A stretch of DNA of 64,000 nt, from positions 23,549 to 87,548 of the forward strand of contig DAMBHY010000010.1 of the NCBI GenBank assembly GCA_032068765.1, read 5' to 3'. The translations under genes were made by a program, and so were the position numbers. The stretch is from DAMBHY01 sp032068765. Lineage in GTDB: Bacteria > Bacteroidota > Bacteroidia > Bacteroidales > Dysgonomonadaceae. Under the pieces are notes generated by a model, which saw only the letters and a list, made by a program, of their open reading frames with translations, did not search any database and had not been told where the DNA came from. Positions 44,638 to 53,576 of this stretch are shown in pieces (the stretch's first letter is position 1; each line of letters starts with the position of its first letter).

Positions 44638-45315
44638 TACAAAATTGATGTAATTTGTTGTATATCATAATTTTGTAAATTTTAATTTTACTAACTTAGT
44701 ATTCATAAAGAGTAACTCCATTATCTCGGTCAGTCCCTAATTTCTGCTGCGTATTACACAAATAGTATTATTCGATTTATGATAACTAAAGTTATTGTTG
44801 AATTGCACTTAATTAATCTTCTTATTCAAACATTTATAAAATGAACAATGAAGATTTACCTAACTATAAAAATGAATCAACGAAAAATTAATAGCCATTT
44901 TTTTACTTATGATTATAAATGCAAAAGTTTAAAGCTAAGTCTTTGATACGCTATGAGTGGTAAGCAGAATCACGTATATAAAATTTCAAACTTTAAACAG
45001 TGGATTATCCAACTTCCCCCCCCCACTCCAGTTGCGTCCCCGCTTACTGCTGGGGCAATTCTCAGAACTATGTCTCCATAAAATATTATATTCATTTTAC
45101 TATGAGCAACAAGACGCATAATTTTGCGTCCCTACATTCTAAACCCGCAAATGATAAACATTGACCCCAAACTTAAACTTTAAACAATAAACATCAAACC
45201 TTTTACCTTCTTCATCTATGAAATCCCGCAGTTCATCTATTTTTTTTGGGCAGTTATATTTAAAAAATTACTTTTGGGATAGTATGTTTAATAATTTGTC
45301 AGAATATTACATTTT
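44638..45315. other. Intergenic region with a C9 tract and palindromic scraps
   Basis: A gap of about 680 bp with no gene. It contains a run of nine Cs at 45016-45024, next to a small GTCCCC...GGGGC hairpin (45037-45057), and an inverted repeat GACGCA-TAATT-TTGCGTC at 45113-45130. Palindromes of the GACGCAAAATTTTGCGTC type recur as intergenic repeats in Bacteroidetes, so this could be a remnant of such an element. Runs of AAACTTTAAAC-like words at 44986-44996 and 45174-45184 add to a degraded, repeat-like look. No clear promoter for the receptor gene is visible. Confidence 0.45.
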
Positions 45316-48075
45316 ATGAAAAAGATATCCACTTTACTTATCCTATTTACCTTAGGAATCATTTCAATGCAAGCCCAGACATCGGGAAGTATTACAGGAA
45401 CCATAGTTGACGCCAGCAACAAAGAAGGCATCGCACAGGCAACCGTGAAACTTCTGAAGAAAGACAGCACCTACATCACAGGTGCGGCAACAGATCTTGA
45501 CGGGAAATTCAGAATTGCAGCCAAACCAGGCAGTTACGTGCTACAATTCTCATACATCGGATTCAAAACCCGCCACAATAATATCACCCTCACATCGGGT
45601 AAGCCCTCTCATAACTTTGGGACTATCGAACTATCGAGAGACAATATTCTGCTGAATGAAGCGGTGGTAACTGCAAAAGCCACCGAGATAGCTGTGAAGG
45701 GCGACACCCTCGAATACAACGCTAATTCTTATAGAGTTCAGCAGGGGGCGGTTGTGGAAGATCTTCTAAAAAAGATGCCTGGTGTAGAAGTGGACACAGA
45801 AGGAAAAATCACCGTGAACGGCAAGGAAATAAAGAAAATACTTATTGACGGAGAAGAATTTTTCAGCAATGACCCCAAGGTGGCGTCAAAAAATCTTCCT
45901 GCCAATATGGTAGATAAACTGCAGGTGCTTGACCGCCGTTCGGACATGGCACAGATGACAGGATTTGATGACGGAGACGAAGAAACAGTGATAAACCTGA
46001 ACGTGAAACCTGGAATGAAAGAAGGACTATTGGGAACCGCCTATGCCGGATACGGCAACAAACAACGATACGAAGGAAATGTGATGGTAAATTATATGAA
46101 GAACAAAGACCAATACACCTTTTTGGGAGGTGTTAACAATACCAACAATGCAGGATTTTCGGATATCGCTTCGGGAATGTTTGGCGGAGGACGAGGCAGA
46201 AGAAGTTTTGGAAATAACAACGGTCTGACTAAAACTGGAAACGCGGGATTGAACTTCGCGAAAACATTTACAGATAAACTGAAACTGGGAGGAAATCTTC
46301 GCTTTGGCGAAACGGACAATAACACCATCACACAATCGTACACGCAGAACCTTATCAAATCGGGCAATACTTTCGAAAATGAAAAAGAAAATAGCAACAA
46401 CCTCAGCCGGAATTTCAATACCAATTTCCGACTAGAATGGACACCGGATTCGATTACAAAAGTGATTTTTCAGCCAGAATTTTCAGCATACAAAAACAAC
46501 CGATCAGAAACTGTGGAATTTGAAACCATCAATATTAACAATGATAGTATTAATAACGGAAATTCAGTCTACAATTCGCAAGGCGATGGAAAGAATGTGG
46601 GATTGAGACTCGATGCCAGTCGCGAGTTAGGTAAAAAAGGTCGTGTAGTGAGTATGCAGGTACGCACAAACACAAGTGACTCCAAAAATGAAGGTGAAAA
46701 TAAGTCCAACACATTCTACAACGGATCGCGTCCTGATGATATAATTGACCAGAGATTCAACACAACTTCCGATGCTAAAAGCTGGCGCGCATATGTGTCT
46801 TATGTAGAACCTGTCGGAAAAAATAACTTCCTTCAGGTGGCATACAACTATGGCCAGAACATTTCCAATTCAGACAAACAGACTTTCAACAAGGATGCTG
46901 ACAATAATTACACGGTGCTTGACACTTTATACAGCAAACGACTTTACAACAAGTTCGACAATCAGGAAGTGGAATTGAACTTCAAGTCGATACGTGCCAA
47001 ATACGACTATCTGTTCGGTTTTTCTATCCAACCATCACGCACTGCGAGCAAAACTTACGTCGGCGATGCTTTGAAAGGAGATTTATCGCAGAGTGTCATC
47101 AACTATGCACCGATGGCGCAATTCAATTATCGCTGGAATCGTCAGAAAAACCTACGTATCAATTATGACGGACGCACCGACCAACCTTCTATTGAACAGT
47201 TGTCTCCCGTACGAGATATCTCCAATCCGCTGAATGTAGTATATGGTAATCCCAATTTGAAACCTTCATTCACCCACTCGTTGCGTGTAAGATTTATGGA
47301 TTTCGATCCCAAAACCAAGAGTTCTTTCGCCTTCTTTTCCAATGCTAACTATCTGACAAACGACGTAGTCTCTAAAACCAGCACGGATGTAAATACAGGA
47401 CGAAAAGAAACGACCTATACCAATGTTCGAGGCAACTGGAACGCCAACGCAAGGTTTATGACTAACCTTCCTCTGAAGAACATCAAATATTCATTTTTCT
47501 CAATGACTTATGGAGGATATAATCACACCAACGGTTTTTCAAACGGAGAAGAAAACTTAAACAAACGCGTCTCTCTTATGCAGGATATGGGAATCAATTA
47601 TCGTTCTACCGTATTGGATATGTCGCTGAGAGGAAGAGTGAGCTACAATAGCATACAAAATTCTTTGAACGATACACAAAATCAGGAATATTATGATTAT
47701 ACGGCAATGGCAAATTCTACCATCTATCTGCCTTATGACTTGTCAATAACAAGTGACTTGCAATACAATACCAATGCGGGTTATGCGCAAGGTTACAAAC
47801 TGAATGAGTGGCTGTGGAACGCTTCCATCCAGAAACAATTGTTCAAGAATAAAAATGGAACGCTCCGTTTTAAAATATATGATATCCTGAAACAACGAAG
47901 CAACATCAGCCGCTCCGTTACGCCTAACTATATCCGCGACGTCACCTCCAACACAATCACAAGCTATTTTATGGTGCACTTCATTTACCGCTTCAACATT
48001 TTCAAAGGCGGGATCACATCAGGTGACATGCAGATGAACACAAGTTACGGTCACAGACAAGGCGGAAGAGGATAA
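45316..48075 (+). CDS. Outer-membrane beta-barrel receptor with carboxypeptidase-like domain
   Basis: 919 residues. A signal peptide (1-20, ending SMQAQ) precedes a carboxypeptidase regulatory-like domain (about 24-110; GSITGTIVDASNKEGIAQAT), a plug-like region (about 115-225; GAVVEDLLKKMPGVEVDTEG, KKILIDGEEFFSNDPK) and a long beta-barrel rich in Asn, Ser and aromatic residues. It belongs to the TonB-receptor-like OMP_b-brl_3 group that lacks a SusD partner. The barrel has a Gly-rich loop (MFGGGRGRRSFGNNNG near 290) and the protein ends GHRQGGRG rather than in the usual aromatic residue. It is followed closely by a LytS-LytTR pair, which may sense its substrate or control it. Confidence 0.9.
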   Translation: MKKISTLLILFTLGIISMQAQTSGSITGTIVDASNKEGIAQATVKLLKKDSTYITGAATDLDGKFRIAAKPGSYVLQFSYIGFKTRHNNITLTSGKPSHNFGTIELSRDNILLNEAVVTAKATEIAVKGDTLEYNANSYRVQQGAVVEDLLKKMPGVEVDTEGKITVNGKEIKKILIDGEEFFSNDPKVASKNLPANMVDKLQVLDRRSDMAQMTGFDDGDEETVINLNVKPGMKEGLLGTAYAGYGNKQRYEGNVMVNYMKNKDQYTFLGGVNNTNNAGFSDIASGMFGGGRGRRSFGNNNGLTKTGNAGLNFAKTFTDKLKLGGNLRFGETDNNTITQSYTQNLIKSGNTFENEKENSNNLSRNFNTNFRLEWTPDSITKVIFQPEFSAYKNNRSETVEFETININNDSINNGNSVYNSQGDGKNVGLRLDASRELGKKGRVVSMQVRTNTSDSKNEGENKSNTFYNGSRPDDIIDQRFNTTSDAKSWRAYVSYVEPVGKNNFLQVAYNYGQNISNSDKQTFNKDADNNYTVLDTLYSKRLYNKFDNQEVELNFKSIRAKYDYLFGFSIQPSRTASKTYVGDALKGDLSQSVINYAPMAQFNYRWNRQKNLRINYDGRTDQPSIEQLSPVRDISNPLNVVYGNPNLKPSFTHSLRVRFMDFDPKTKSSFAFFSNANYLTNDVVSKTSTDVNTGRKETTYTNVRGNWNANARFMTNLPLKNIKYSFFSMTYGGYNHTNGFSNGEENLNKRVSLMQDMGINYRSTVLDMSLRGRVSYNSIQNSLNDTQNQEYYDYTAMANSTIYLPYDLSITSDLQYNTNAGYAQGYKLNEWLWNASIQKQLFKNKNGTLRFKIYDILKQRSNISRSVTPNYIRDVTSNTITSYFMVHFIYRFNIFKGGITSGDMQMNTSYGHRQGGRG

Positions 48076-48079
48076 TCTA

Positions 48080-48087
48080 TATCTTTG
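48080..48087 (+). promoter_or_regulatory. -7 element before the histidine kinase gene
   Basis: TATCTTTG followed by C just after the stop of the receptor gene and 11 bp before the kinase ATG. It would give the two-component genes a nearly leaderless transcript of their own. Confidence 0.45.
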
Positions 48088-48098
48088 CACCAATAGAT

Positions 48099-49154
48099 AT
48101 GGTTATGACAAAAAGCGACCGTTACAACACATTATTTATCCACATGATTATGTGGTTGTTTCTCTTTGCCATGCCTATTTTCTTTATGGACAGGACCAAT
48201 GGCGTGAGCTGGGGTTATCTTTTGAAGTCAACTTCTTCGCTGCTCTTCTCTATGATTGTGTTTTATGTCAATTATTTTTTGTTGATTGAAAAATACTTAT
48301 TCAAATACAAAACGCGGGACTTTCTTATCATCAATCTTATGCTTATTATTGCTGTGGCAATGGTTGCACATTTTTCTTATGATTTTATCAATTCATTGCA
48401 ACTGGACGGGCCTCCACGTTGGCGACGCCGACACAATCCTCCTCGTGTAACATATTTTATTATCCGAGATGTGATATTTCTTATGCTTGTGGGAGGATTG
48501 AGTGTAGCGCTCAAGATGAGCAATCGATGGTACATTATACAAAGCGAACACGAGCGATTGAAAAAGGAAATTGCGGAATCGGAATTACAGAATCTAAAAA
48601 ACCAGATTAGTCCCCACTTTCTGTTAAACACATTGAATAATATTTACGCGTTGATAGAATTTGATCAGCAGAAAGCAAAGATTGCTGTTGAGGATTTGAG
48701 CCAGCTTTTGCGTCATTTACTTTATGATAACAATAAGGAATTCGTTCCACTCACACAGGAAGTGGAATTTATCCATAATTATGTGGAACTGATGAAAATG
48801 AGACTGAGCGACAAAGTGGATTTAAAATTGGATATCCATCTGCAACCTAATACAAAGACAAAAATTGCACCGCTCATCTATATATCTCTCATTGAAAACG
48901 CTTTCAAACACGGTATTAGCGCAAACAAACCTTCATTTATTAAAATTGAACTTACTGAACGTCCTGACCGAGTAGTTGATTTTATCACTCTCAACTCTCA
49001 TTTCCCTAAAAAATCTTCAGACCTGAGCGGAAACGGAATTGGGTTGATACAGGTACAGAAACGTCTCGATATGTATTATCCTCAGAAATATGTTTGGAAC
49101 AAAAACATTATCGACAACGTTTACTCAGTAACACTTCAGATAACAACAAATTGA
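48099..49154 (+). CDS. LytS-type sensor histidine kinase
   Basis: A 351-residue membrane kinase of the His_kinase (pfam06580) group. Four hydrophobic segments cover about residues 10-140. The phosphoacceptor block is NQISPHFLLNTLNNIYALIE with H173. The ATPase part has IYISLIENAFKHGIS and GNGIGLIQVQKRL. It overlaps the next gene by one base (TGATG), so kinase and regulator are translated together. No periplasmic sensing domain of note is seen, so the signal is probably sensed in or near the membrane. An internal ATG two codons in is an equally good start. Confidence 0.92.
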   Translation: MVMTKSDRYNTLFIHMIMWLFLFAMPIFFMDRTNGVSWGYLLKSTSSLLFSMIVFYVNYFLLIEKYLFKYKTRDFLIINLMLIIAVAMVAHFSYDFINSLQLDGPPRWRRRHNPPRVTYFIIRDVIFLMLVGGLSVALKMSNRWYIIQSEHERLKKEIAESELQNLKNQISPHFLLNTLNNIYALIEFDQQKAKIAVEDLSQLLRHLLYDNNKEFVPLTQEVEFIHNYVELMKMRLSDKVDLKLDIHLQPNTKTKIAPLIYISLIENAFKHGISANKPSFIKIELTERPDRVVDFITLNSHFPKKSSDLSGNGIGLIQVQKRLDMYYPQKYVWNKNIIDNVYSVTLQITTN

Positions 49155-49867
49155 TGCGCCTTTCTTGCTGGATAATTGATGATGAGCCGCTGGCTATCAA
49201 TCTTCTTGCATCTTATGCTGAAAAAACTGACTTTTTAGAAGTTAAGAATAAATTTTCAAATGCAATAGATGCGATGGAAGAATTGAAAACTTCTGTACCC
49301 GATATCATATTTCTGGATATTCAAATGCCGGAGATGGACGGGATGGAATTTTCTAAACAAGTTCCAATAACAACCGGAATACTTTTCACAACAGCGTTCA
49401 AAGAATTTGCCATTGACGGCTATCGCGTCAACACAATAGATTATCTTCTTAAACCTATTTCGTACAATCAGTTTCTTGCGGCTGCACAACAAGCTTTAGG
49501 ATGGAAAGAACTTACATCGGCAAAATTCTCAAACGAAAAGAAATCTAAAGAACAGGCAATATTTGTCAAGTCAGAATATCGTTTAATACAGATTTTTTTG
49601 GATGATATTCTTTATGTGGAAGGATTAAAAGATTATGTAAAGATATACTGTGTAAACAGCAAAAGACCTATAGTTACATTAATGAGCATGAAAAGTATGT
49701 CAGAAATGCTTCCTTCAGATGAATTTAAACGAGTGCATCGTTCTTATATCATCAATTGTTCAAAAATTGAAAGTATTCGAAAGAATGCGATTTTGATAAA
49801 AAACAAAGAAATTCCTATCGGTGATACTTTTCGTCAGGAATTTATGCATTCAATAGAAAATATATAA
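49154..49867 (+). CDS. LytTR-family response regulator
   Basis: 237 residues: a receiver domain (about 3-118) with the acidic DDEP pair, the phosphoacceptor aspartate D55 in IIFLDIQMPEMDG and the conserved lysine in YLLKPISY, then a LytTR DNA-binding domain (about 138-237; IFLDDILYVEGLKDYVKIY). I start it at 49154 (MRLSCWIIDDEP), which overlaps the kinase stop by one base; the upstream start at 49094 is inside the kinase gene. It is the cognate regulator of the upstream kinase. The target may be the receptor gene. Confidence 0.92.
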   Translation: MRLSCWIIDDEPLAINLLASYAEKTDFLEVKNKFSNAIDAMEELKTSVPDIIFLDIQMPEMDGMEFSKQVPITTGILFTTAFKEFAIDGYRVNTIDYLLKPISYNQFLAAAQQALGWKELTSAKFSNEKKSKEQAIFVKSEYRLIQIFLDDILYVEGLKDYVKIYCVNSKRPIVTLMSMKSMSEMLPSDEFKRVHRSYIINCSKIESIRKNAILIKNKEIPIGDTFRQEFMHSIENI

Positions 49868-49973
49868 GACCTCTAAAAACTGTCTAAAAAAATAGCAAAT
49901 GCTCATTAAGTTGAACTTTGTTATAGCGAACCTTTAAATTTCCGAAAGGAAATTGCATTTACTTGAAACTCAC

Positions 49974-50012
49974 AAAAAAGCGTTTAAGGCAACTTAAACG
50001 CTTTACTTTTTA
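49974..50012. terminator. Bidirectional terminator between the response regulator and tRNA-Pro(GGG)
   Basis: A 12-bp perfect stem (AAAGCGTTTAAG at 49977-49988, complement at 49993-50004) with a GCAA loop and T-rich flanks on both strands. Confidence 0.85.
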
Positions 50013-50023
50013 TATAAAATCAG

Positions 50024-50098
50024 TCGGGATGACTGGATTCGAACCAGCGACCACACGCCCCCCAGACGTGTACTCTAACCGGGCTGAGCTACATCCCG
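50024..50098 (-). tRNA. tRNA-Pro (anticodon GGG)
   Basis: Read on the minus strand, acceptor CGGGATG pairs with CATCCCG, D arm GCTC...GAGT, anticodon stem CACGT/GCGTG with loop CTGGGGG giving anticodon GGG, T arm CTGG-TTCGAAT-CCAG and discriminator A. CCA is not encoded. Confidence 0.96.
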
Positions 50099-50109
50099 AA
50101 AATAGATTG

Positions 50110-50140
50110 CAAAATTAAACTTTTATTTGTATTAATCAAA
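50110..50140 (-). promoter_or_regulatory. Promoter of tRNA-Pro(GGG)
   Basis: On the minus strand TTTG (50140-50137), 19 bp spacer, TAATTTTG (50117-50110) followed by C. Spacing is identical to that of the other tRNA-Pro promoter. Confidence 0.85.
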
Positions 50141-50177
50141 ATATAAGCGTAATTATAAATGGGTACTCATACAATCA

Positions 50178-50216
50178 AAAATAAAAACCATCGCGCGAAC
50201 TGATGGTTTTTATTTT
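50178..50216 (-). terminator. Terminator of the nqr operon
   Basis: AAAAACCA (50183-50190) pairs with TGGTTTTT (50204-50211); on the minus strand the stem is followed by TTTTTATTTTTG. Confidence 0.8.
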
Positions 50217-50236
50217 TATTATATTTTGATCTTAGA

Positions 50237-51508
50237 CTATCCGAAATCGTCAAACATCAACATTTCCGGTGGAACACCAAGGCTATCCAACATGCGTTTA
50301 ACAGCGTCAGCCATCGGTCCAGGACCACACATGTAGTATTCAATATCTTCTGGTGCTTCGTGATTCACCAAGTAGGTATCGTGGATAACCTGATGTACGA
50401 ATCCGGCTGTATATTTAACGCCTTTTGCATCTGCTTCAGGGTCTGGACGATCAAGTGCCAAGTGGAATGTAAAGTTCGGAAATTCCCGTTCAATTTCCCA
50501 GAAATCTTCCAAATAGAATGCTTCGTTCAATGCACGTGCACCATAGAAGAATGACATCTTTCTATCGCGGATTCCTAAAGTTTTTGTCAAGTGCATAATT
50601 TGTGAACGCAACGGAGCCATACCGGCACCACCACCTACCCATAACATTTCACGTTTTGTATCCATAAGTGGATGGAAATCTCCATAAGGACCAGACATCA
50701 TTACTTTATCTCCAGGTTTTAAATTGAAGATATAAGAAGACGCTATACCCGGTTTTACGTTCATCCAGCCACCTTTTACTTTGTCAAACGGAGGAGTTGC
50801 TACACGCACATTCAATGTAATGATATTTCCTTCTGCAGGATAGTTAGCCATTGAGTAAGCACGTACTGTATCTTCATCATTCTTAACAGCAAGATCCCAC
50901 AATTTGAATTTATCCCATTCAGGTTTATACATTTCGCTAACAGCCATTTCCGTGTATTTCAAATCGTATTTAGGAATACGAATTTGGCTGTATGAACCCG
51001 GTTTGAAATCAAGTTTTTCTCCTTCTGGAAGTTTCACTACGAATTCTTTGATGAATGTTGCAACGTTGTCGTTAGATACAACTTCGCATTCCCATTCTTT
51101 CACTCCAAAAACTTCTTCAGGGATAATAATTGAAAGGTCTTCTTTTACTTTAACCTGACAACTGAGTCGCCAATTGTTCATTTGTTCTTTTCTGTTGAAA
51201 TGCCCTTTTTCCGTAGGAAGAATTTCTCCGCCTCCTTCAACAACACGGCAACGGCATTGTCCGCAAGTTCCTCCACCTCCACAAGCTGATGATAAAAATA
51301 CATTTTGAGATTGCAACGTATTTAAAAGGGTGGCACCCATTGGAACATCAATATTTTTTTCCCCGTTGATAGTGATTTTCACATTACCTGAGGGCAATAG
51401 TTTTGCTTTTGCAACCAAAATCATAACCACAAGAATAAGTATTACAATTAAGAATACTACAACACTTATGATGATGGTTGAACTTCCTGCACTCAATAAC
51501 ACATTCAT
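50237..51508 (-). CDS. nqrF: Na+-translocating NADH:quinone reductase subunit F
   Basis: The NADH-oxidising subunit of Na+-NQR, 423 residues. One N-terminal membrane helix (about 10-33) anchors it. The 2Fe-2S ferredoxin domain has C76, C82, C85 and C117 (SACGGGGTCGQCRCRV, LSCQV). The FAD domain has RAYSMANYP and the NADH domain has WVGGGAGMAPLRSQI and YYMCGPGPM. It is the last gene of nqrABCDEF and ends in a terminator. Electrons enter here and pass through the membrane subunits to quinone while sodium is exported. Confidence 0.96.
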   Translation of the reverse strand: MNVLLSAGSSTIIISVVVFLIVILILVVMILVAKAKLLPSGNVKITINGEKNIDVPMGATLLNTLQSQNVFLSSACGGGGTCGQCRCRVVEGGGEILPTEKGHFNRKEQMNNWRLSCQVKVKEDLSIIIPEEVFGVKEWECEVVSNDNVATFIKEFVVKLPEGEKLDFKPGSYSQIRIPKYDLKYTEMAVSEMYKPEWDKFKLWDLAVKNDEDTVRAYSMANYPAEGNIITLNVRVATPPFDKVKGGWMNVKPGIASSYIFNLKPGDKVMMSGPYGDFHPLMDTKREMLWVGGGAGMAPLRSQIMHLTKTLGIRDRKMSFFYGARALNEAFYLEDFWEIEREFPNFTFHLALDRPDPEADAKGVKYTAGFVHQVIHDTYLVNHEAPEDIEYYMCGPGPMADAVKRMLDSLGVPPEMLMFDDFG

Positions 51509-51548
51509 ATTTTATGTCTATTTTATATTGATAACTCTATTAATTATA

Positions 51549-52163
51549 TTAGATTTTGATTCCTGAGAAACTCATGAACCCGATTGCCATTAAACCGGTA
51601 ATGATAAATGTAATGCCTAATCCCCTTAATGGTTTTGGAATATCTGAATATTCTAATTTTTCTCGAACAGCAGCCATACCAACGATTGCAAGCATCCATC
51701 CGAACCCTGAACCAAATGCATAAGATGTTGCCATACCTATATTTGCAAATTCACGTTGTTGCATGAATAAAGAACCACCAAGGATAGCACAGTTTACAGC
51801 AATCAGAGGAAGAAAAATACCCAATGTAGAATATAATGCAGGACTGAAGCGTTCAATAATCATTTCTACTAATTGAGTAAAGGAAGCTATTACAGCAATG
51901 AAAATAAGTAAACTGAAAACGCTCAAATCAATATTGATATATTCAGGACCTAACCATTTCAAAGCTCCGGCTTTTAAGACATAATTTTCCAACAAATAAT
52001 TAAGAGGTAATGTAATCATCAATACGAAGATAACTGCTACACCCAAACCTAAAGCTGTCTTAACATTTTTCGATACTGCTAAAAACGAACACATACCTAA
52101 GAAATAGGCGAAAACCATGTTGTCTACAAATATCGAACGTACAATTAAACTAATATATTCCAT
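51549..52163 (-). CDS. nqrE: Na+-translocating NADH:quinone reductase subunit E
   Basis: A 204-residue six-helix membrane subunit. The first helix contains the conserved VFAYFLGMCSFLA with the cysteine that, together with one in NqrD, binds the intramembrane iron centre. The second conserved stretch is VNCAILGGSLFMQQREF. It is paired in fold with NqrD and separated from nqrD by 48 bp and from nqrF by 40 bp. Confidence 0.95.
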   Translation of the reverse strand: MEYISLIVRSIFVDNMVFAYFLGMCSFLAVSKNVKTALGLGVAVIFVLMITLPLNYLLENYVLKAGALKWLGPEYINIDLSVFSLLIFIAVIASFTQLVEMIIERFSPALYSTLGIFLPLIAVNCAILGGSLFMQQREFANIGMATSYAFGSGFGWMLAIVGMAAVREKLEYSDIPKPLRGLGITFIITGLMAIGFMSFSGIKI

Positions 52164-52211
52164 ATTATTGTATTGTCTTTATTTTTTATTCTAATAATTC
52201 CTCTTTGTTAA

Positions 52212-52841
52212 TTAGTTTTCTTCTTGCAAATCAGCATATCGAGATCGGTGTATCCAAACAATTACTCCAATAATTATAAGCGCCATAGGAGCTAACATCA
52301 TAAGACCATTGTTTTGATAACCCATATCATAAAATGATTGAGGAATTACTTTATAACCAAAGAGTGTTCCGGAACCTAATAATTCACGAAAGAAACCTAC
52401 AATTATTAATATTAATCCGTATCCCAATCCATTACCTATACCATCCAAGAAAGATGCCACTGGTCCGTTTCCTAAAGCAAAAGCCTCCAAACGTCCCATC
52501 AAGATACAGTTAGTAACAATCAATCCAACGAAAACTGATAATTGTTTATTAACCTCGTATGCATAAGCTTTCAACACTTCACTAACAATAGTAACCAAAG
52601 CTGCCACAACCACCAACTGTACAATAATACGAATACGATTAGGAATTGTCTTGCGAAGCATTGATATAATTACGTTCCCAAAAGCCGTAACAACTGTCAC
52701 AGCAATAGCCATTACAATTGCAGGTTCAAGTTTGGAAGTAACTGCCAAAGCAGAACAAATACCTAAAATTTGAACTAGAATTGGATTATTTTTATTAAGC
52801 GGACCTAAAAGTACTGCTTTTGTTTTGTTTGATAATGCCAT
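52212..52841 (-). CDS. nqrD: Na+-translocating NADH:quinone reductase subunit D
   Basis: A 209-residue six-helix membrane subunit, homologous to NqrE. It has LVQILGICSALAVTSKLEPA with the N-terminal cysteine and VTNCILMGRLEAFALGN with the second one. It follows nqrC by 8 bp, so translation is probably coupled. Confidence 0.95.
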   Translation of the reverse strand: MALSNKTKAVLLGPLNKNNPILVQILGICSALAVTSKLEPAIVMAIAVTVVTAFGNVIISMLRKTIPNRIRIIVQLVVVAALVTIVSEVLKAYAYEVNKQLSVFVGLIVTNCILMGRLEAFALGNGPVASFLDGIGNGLGYGLILIIVGFFRELLGSGTLFGYKVIPQSFYDMGYQNNGLMMLAPMALIIIGVIVWIHRSRYADLQEEN

Positions 52842-52849
52842 CTTTTAAA

Positions 52850-53572
52850 TTATTTAGACGCTTTTTTGCCAGCGTGTAGGTTTAACAAAAAGTTTTTATA
52901 ATCACCAACACTCTCTAAGAGCATCACATCTACAGCTTTACTAGTGATTGTCCCTCCGGAAATACCATCAACATAATCACGTTTTGCATCTGCTTGTCCC
53001 GATTTAACTACCGCAATAGATCTAAATTCATTCTCTTTAATCAGATTTTTGCCTTCAAATTGTTTCCTAAAGGACAGAGTAGCAATTTCAGCTCCAAGAC
53101 CCGGTGTTTCTCCCGCGTGACCGAAGTCAGTTCCATATACTGTTGTTCCGTCCTCTTCTACAGCTATATAGCCCCAAATTGGACCCCAAAGACCTTTACC
53201 TGTCATTGGAAGAATATACAAATTTTTGCCGTCTTTTTCCGCTTCGAATACAGGAACGCCCTTTGATTTATCTTTTGCAACATCTGTTGAGAAAGCTGGA
53301 TGATTAGGGTCGATACCTTCTGTACCACTTACCTTCTCTCCCTTTTCATTAATCAAATAAGCATTTTTTATCAGACTATTATACTTAGCTGTAGCTTGTG
53401 AAGCTTCTACATCTACACGCATTGAACGTAGGATTTGTTGCATTTTGTCGATATTCACATTTTCAGTTTGTTTATCGGCAAGTACCTGATGCGTGAGAGC
53501 TAATCCAATTGCAACCAAAATAACCATAATGGCAGCATATATAATGGTGTATACACTATTTTCTCTATTCAT
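52850..53572 (-). CDS. nqrC: Na+-translocating NADH:quinone reductase subunit C
   Basis: A 240-residue subunit with one N-terminal membrane helix (about 8-29) and a periplasmic FMN-binding domain. FMN is bound covalently through a threonine in SGGTIT (residues 205-210), here SGGT instead of the commoner SGAT. The ETPGLGAEI loop and WGPIWGYIAV strand are typical. It starts 4 bp after the stop of nqrB. The flavin transferase (apbE) needed to attach the FMN is not in this window. Confidence 0.95.
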   Translation of the reverse strand: MNRENSVYTIIYAAIMVILVAIGLALTHQVLADKQTENVNIDKMQQILRSMRVDVEASQATAKYNSLIKNAYLINEKGEKVSGTEGIDPNHPAFSTDVAKDKSKGVPVFEAEKDGKNLYILPMTGKGLWGPIWGYIAVEEDGTTVYGTDFGHAGETPGLGAEIATLSFRKQFEGKNLIKENEFRSIAVVKSGQADAKRDYVDGISGGTITSKAVDVMLLESVGDYKNFLLNLHAGKKASK

Positions 53573-53576
53573 AACT

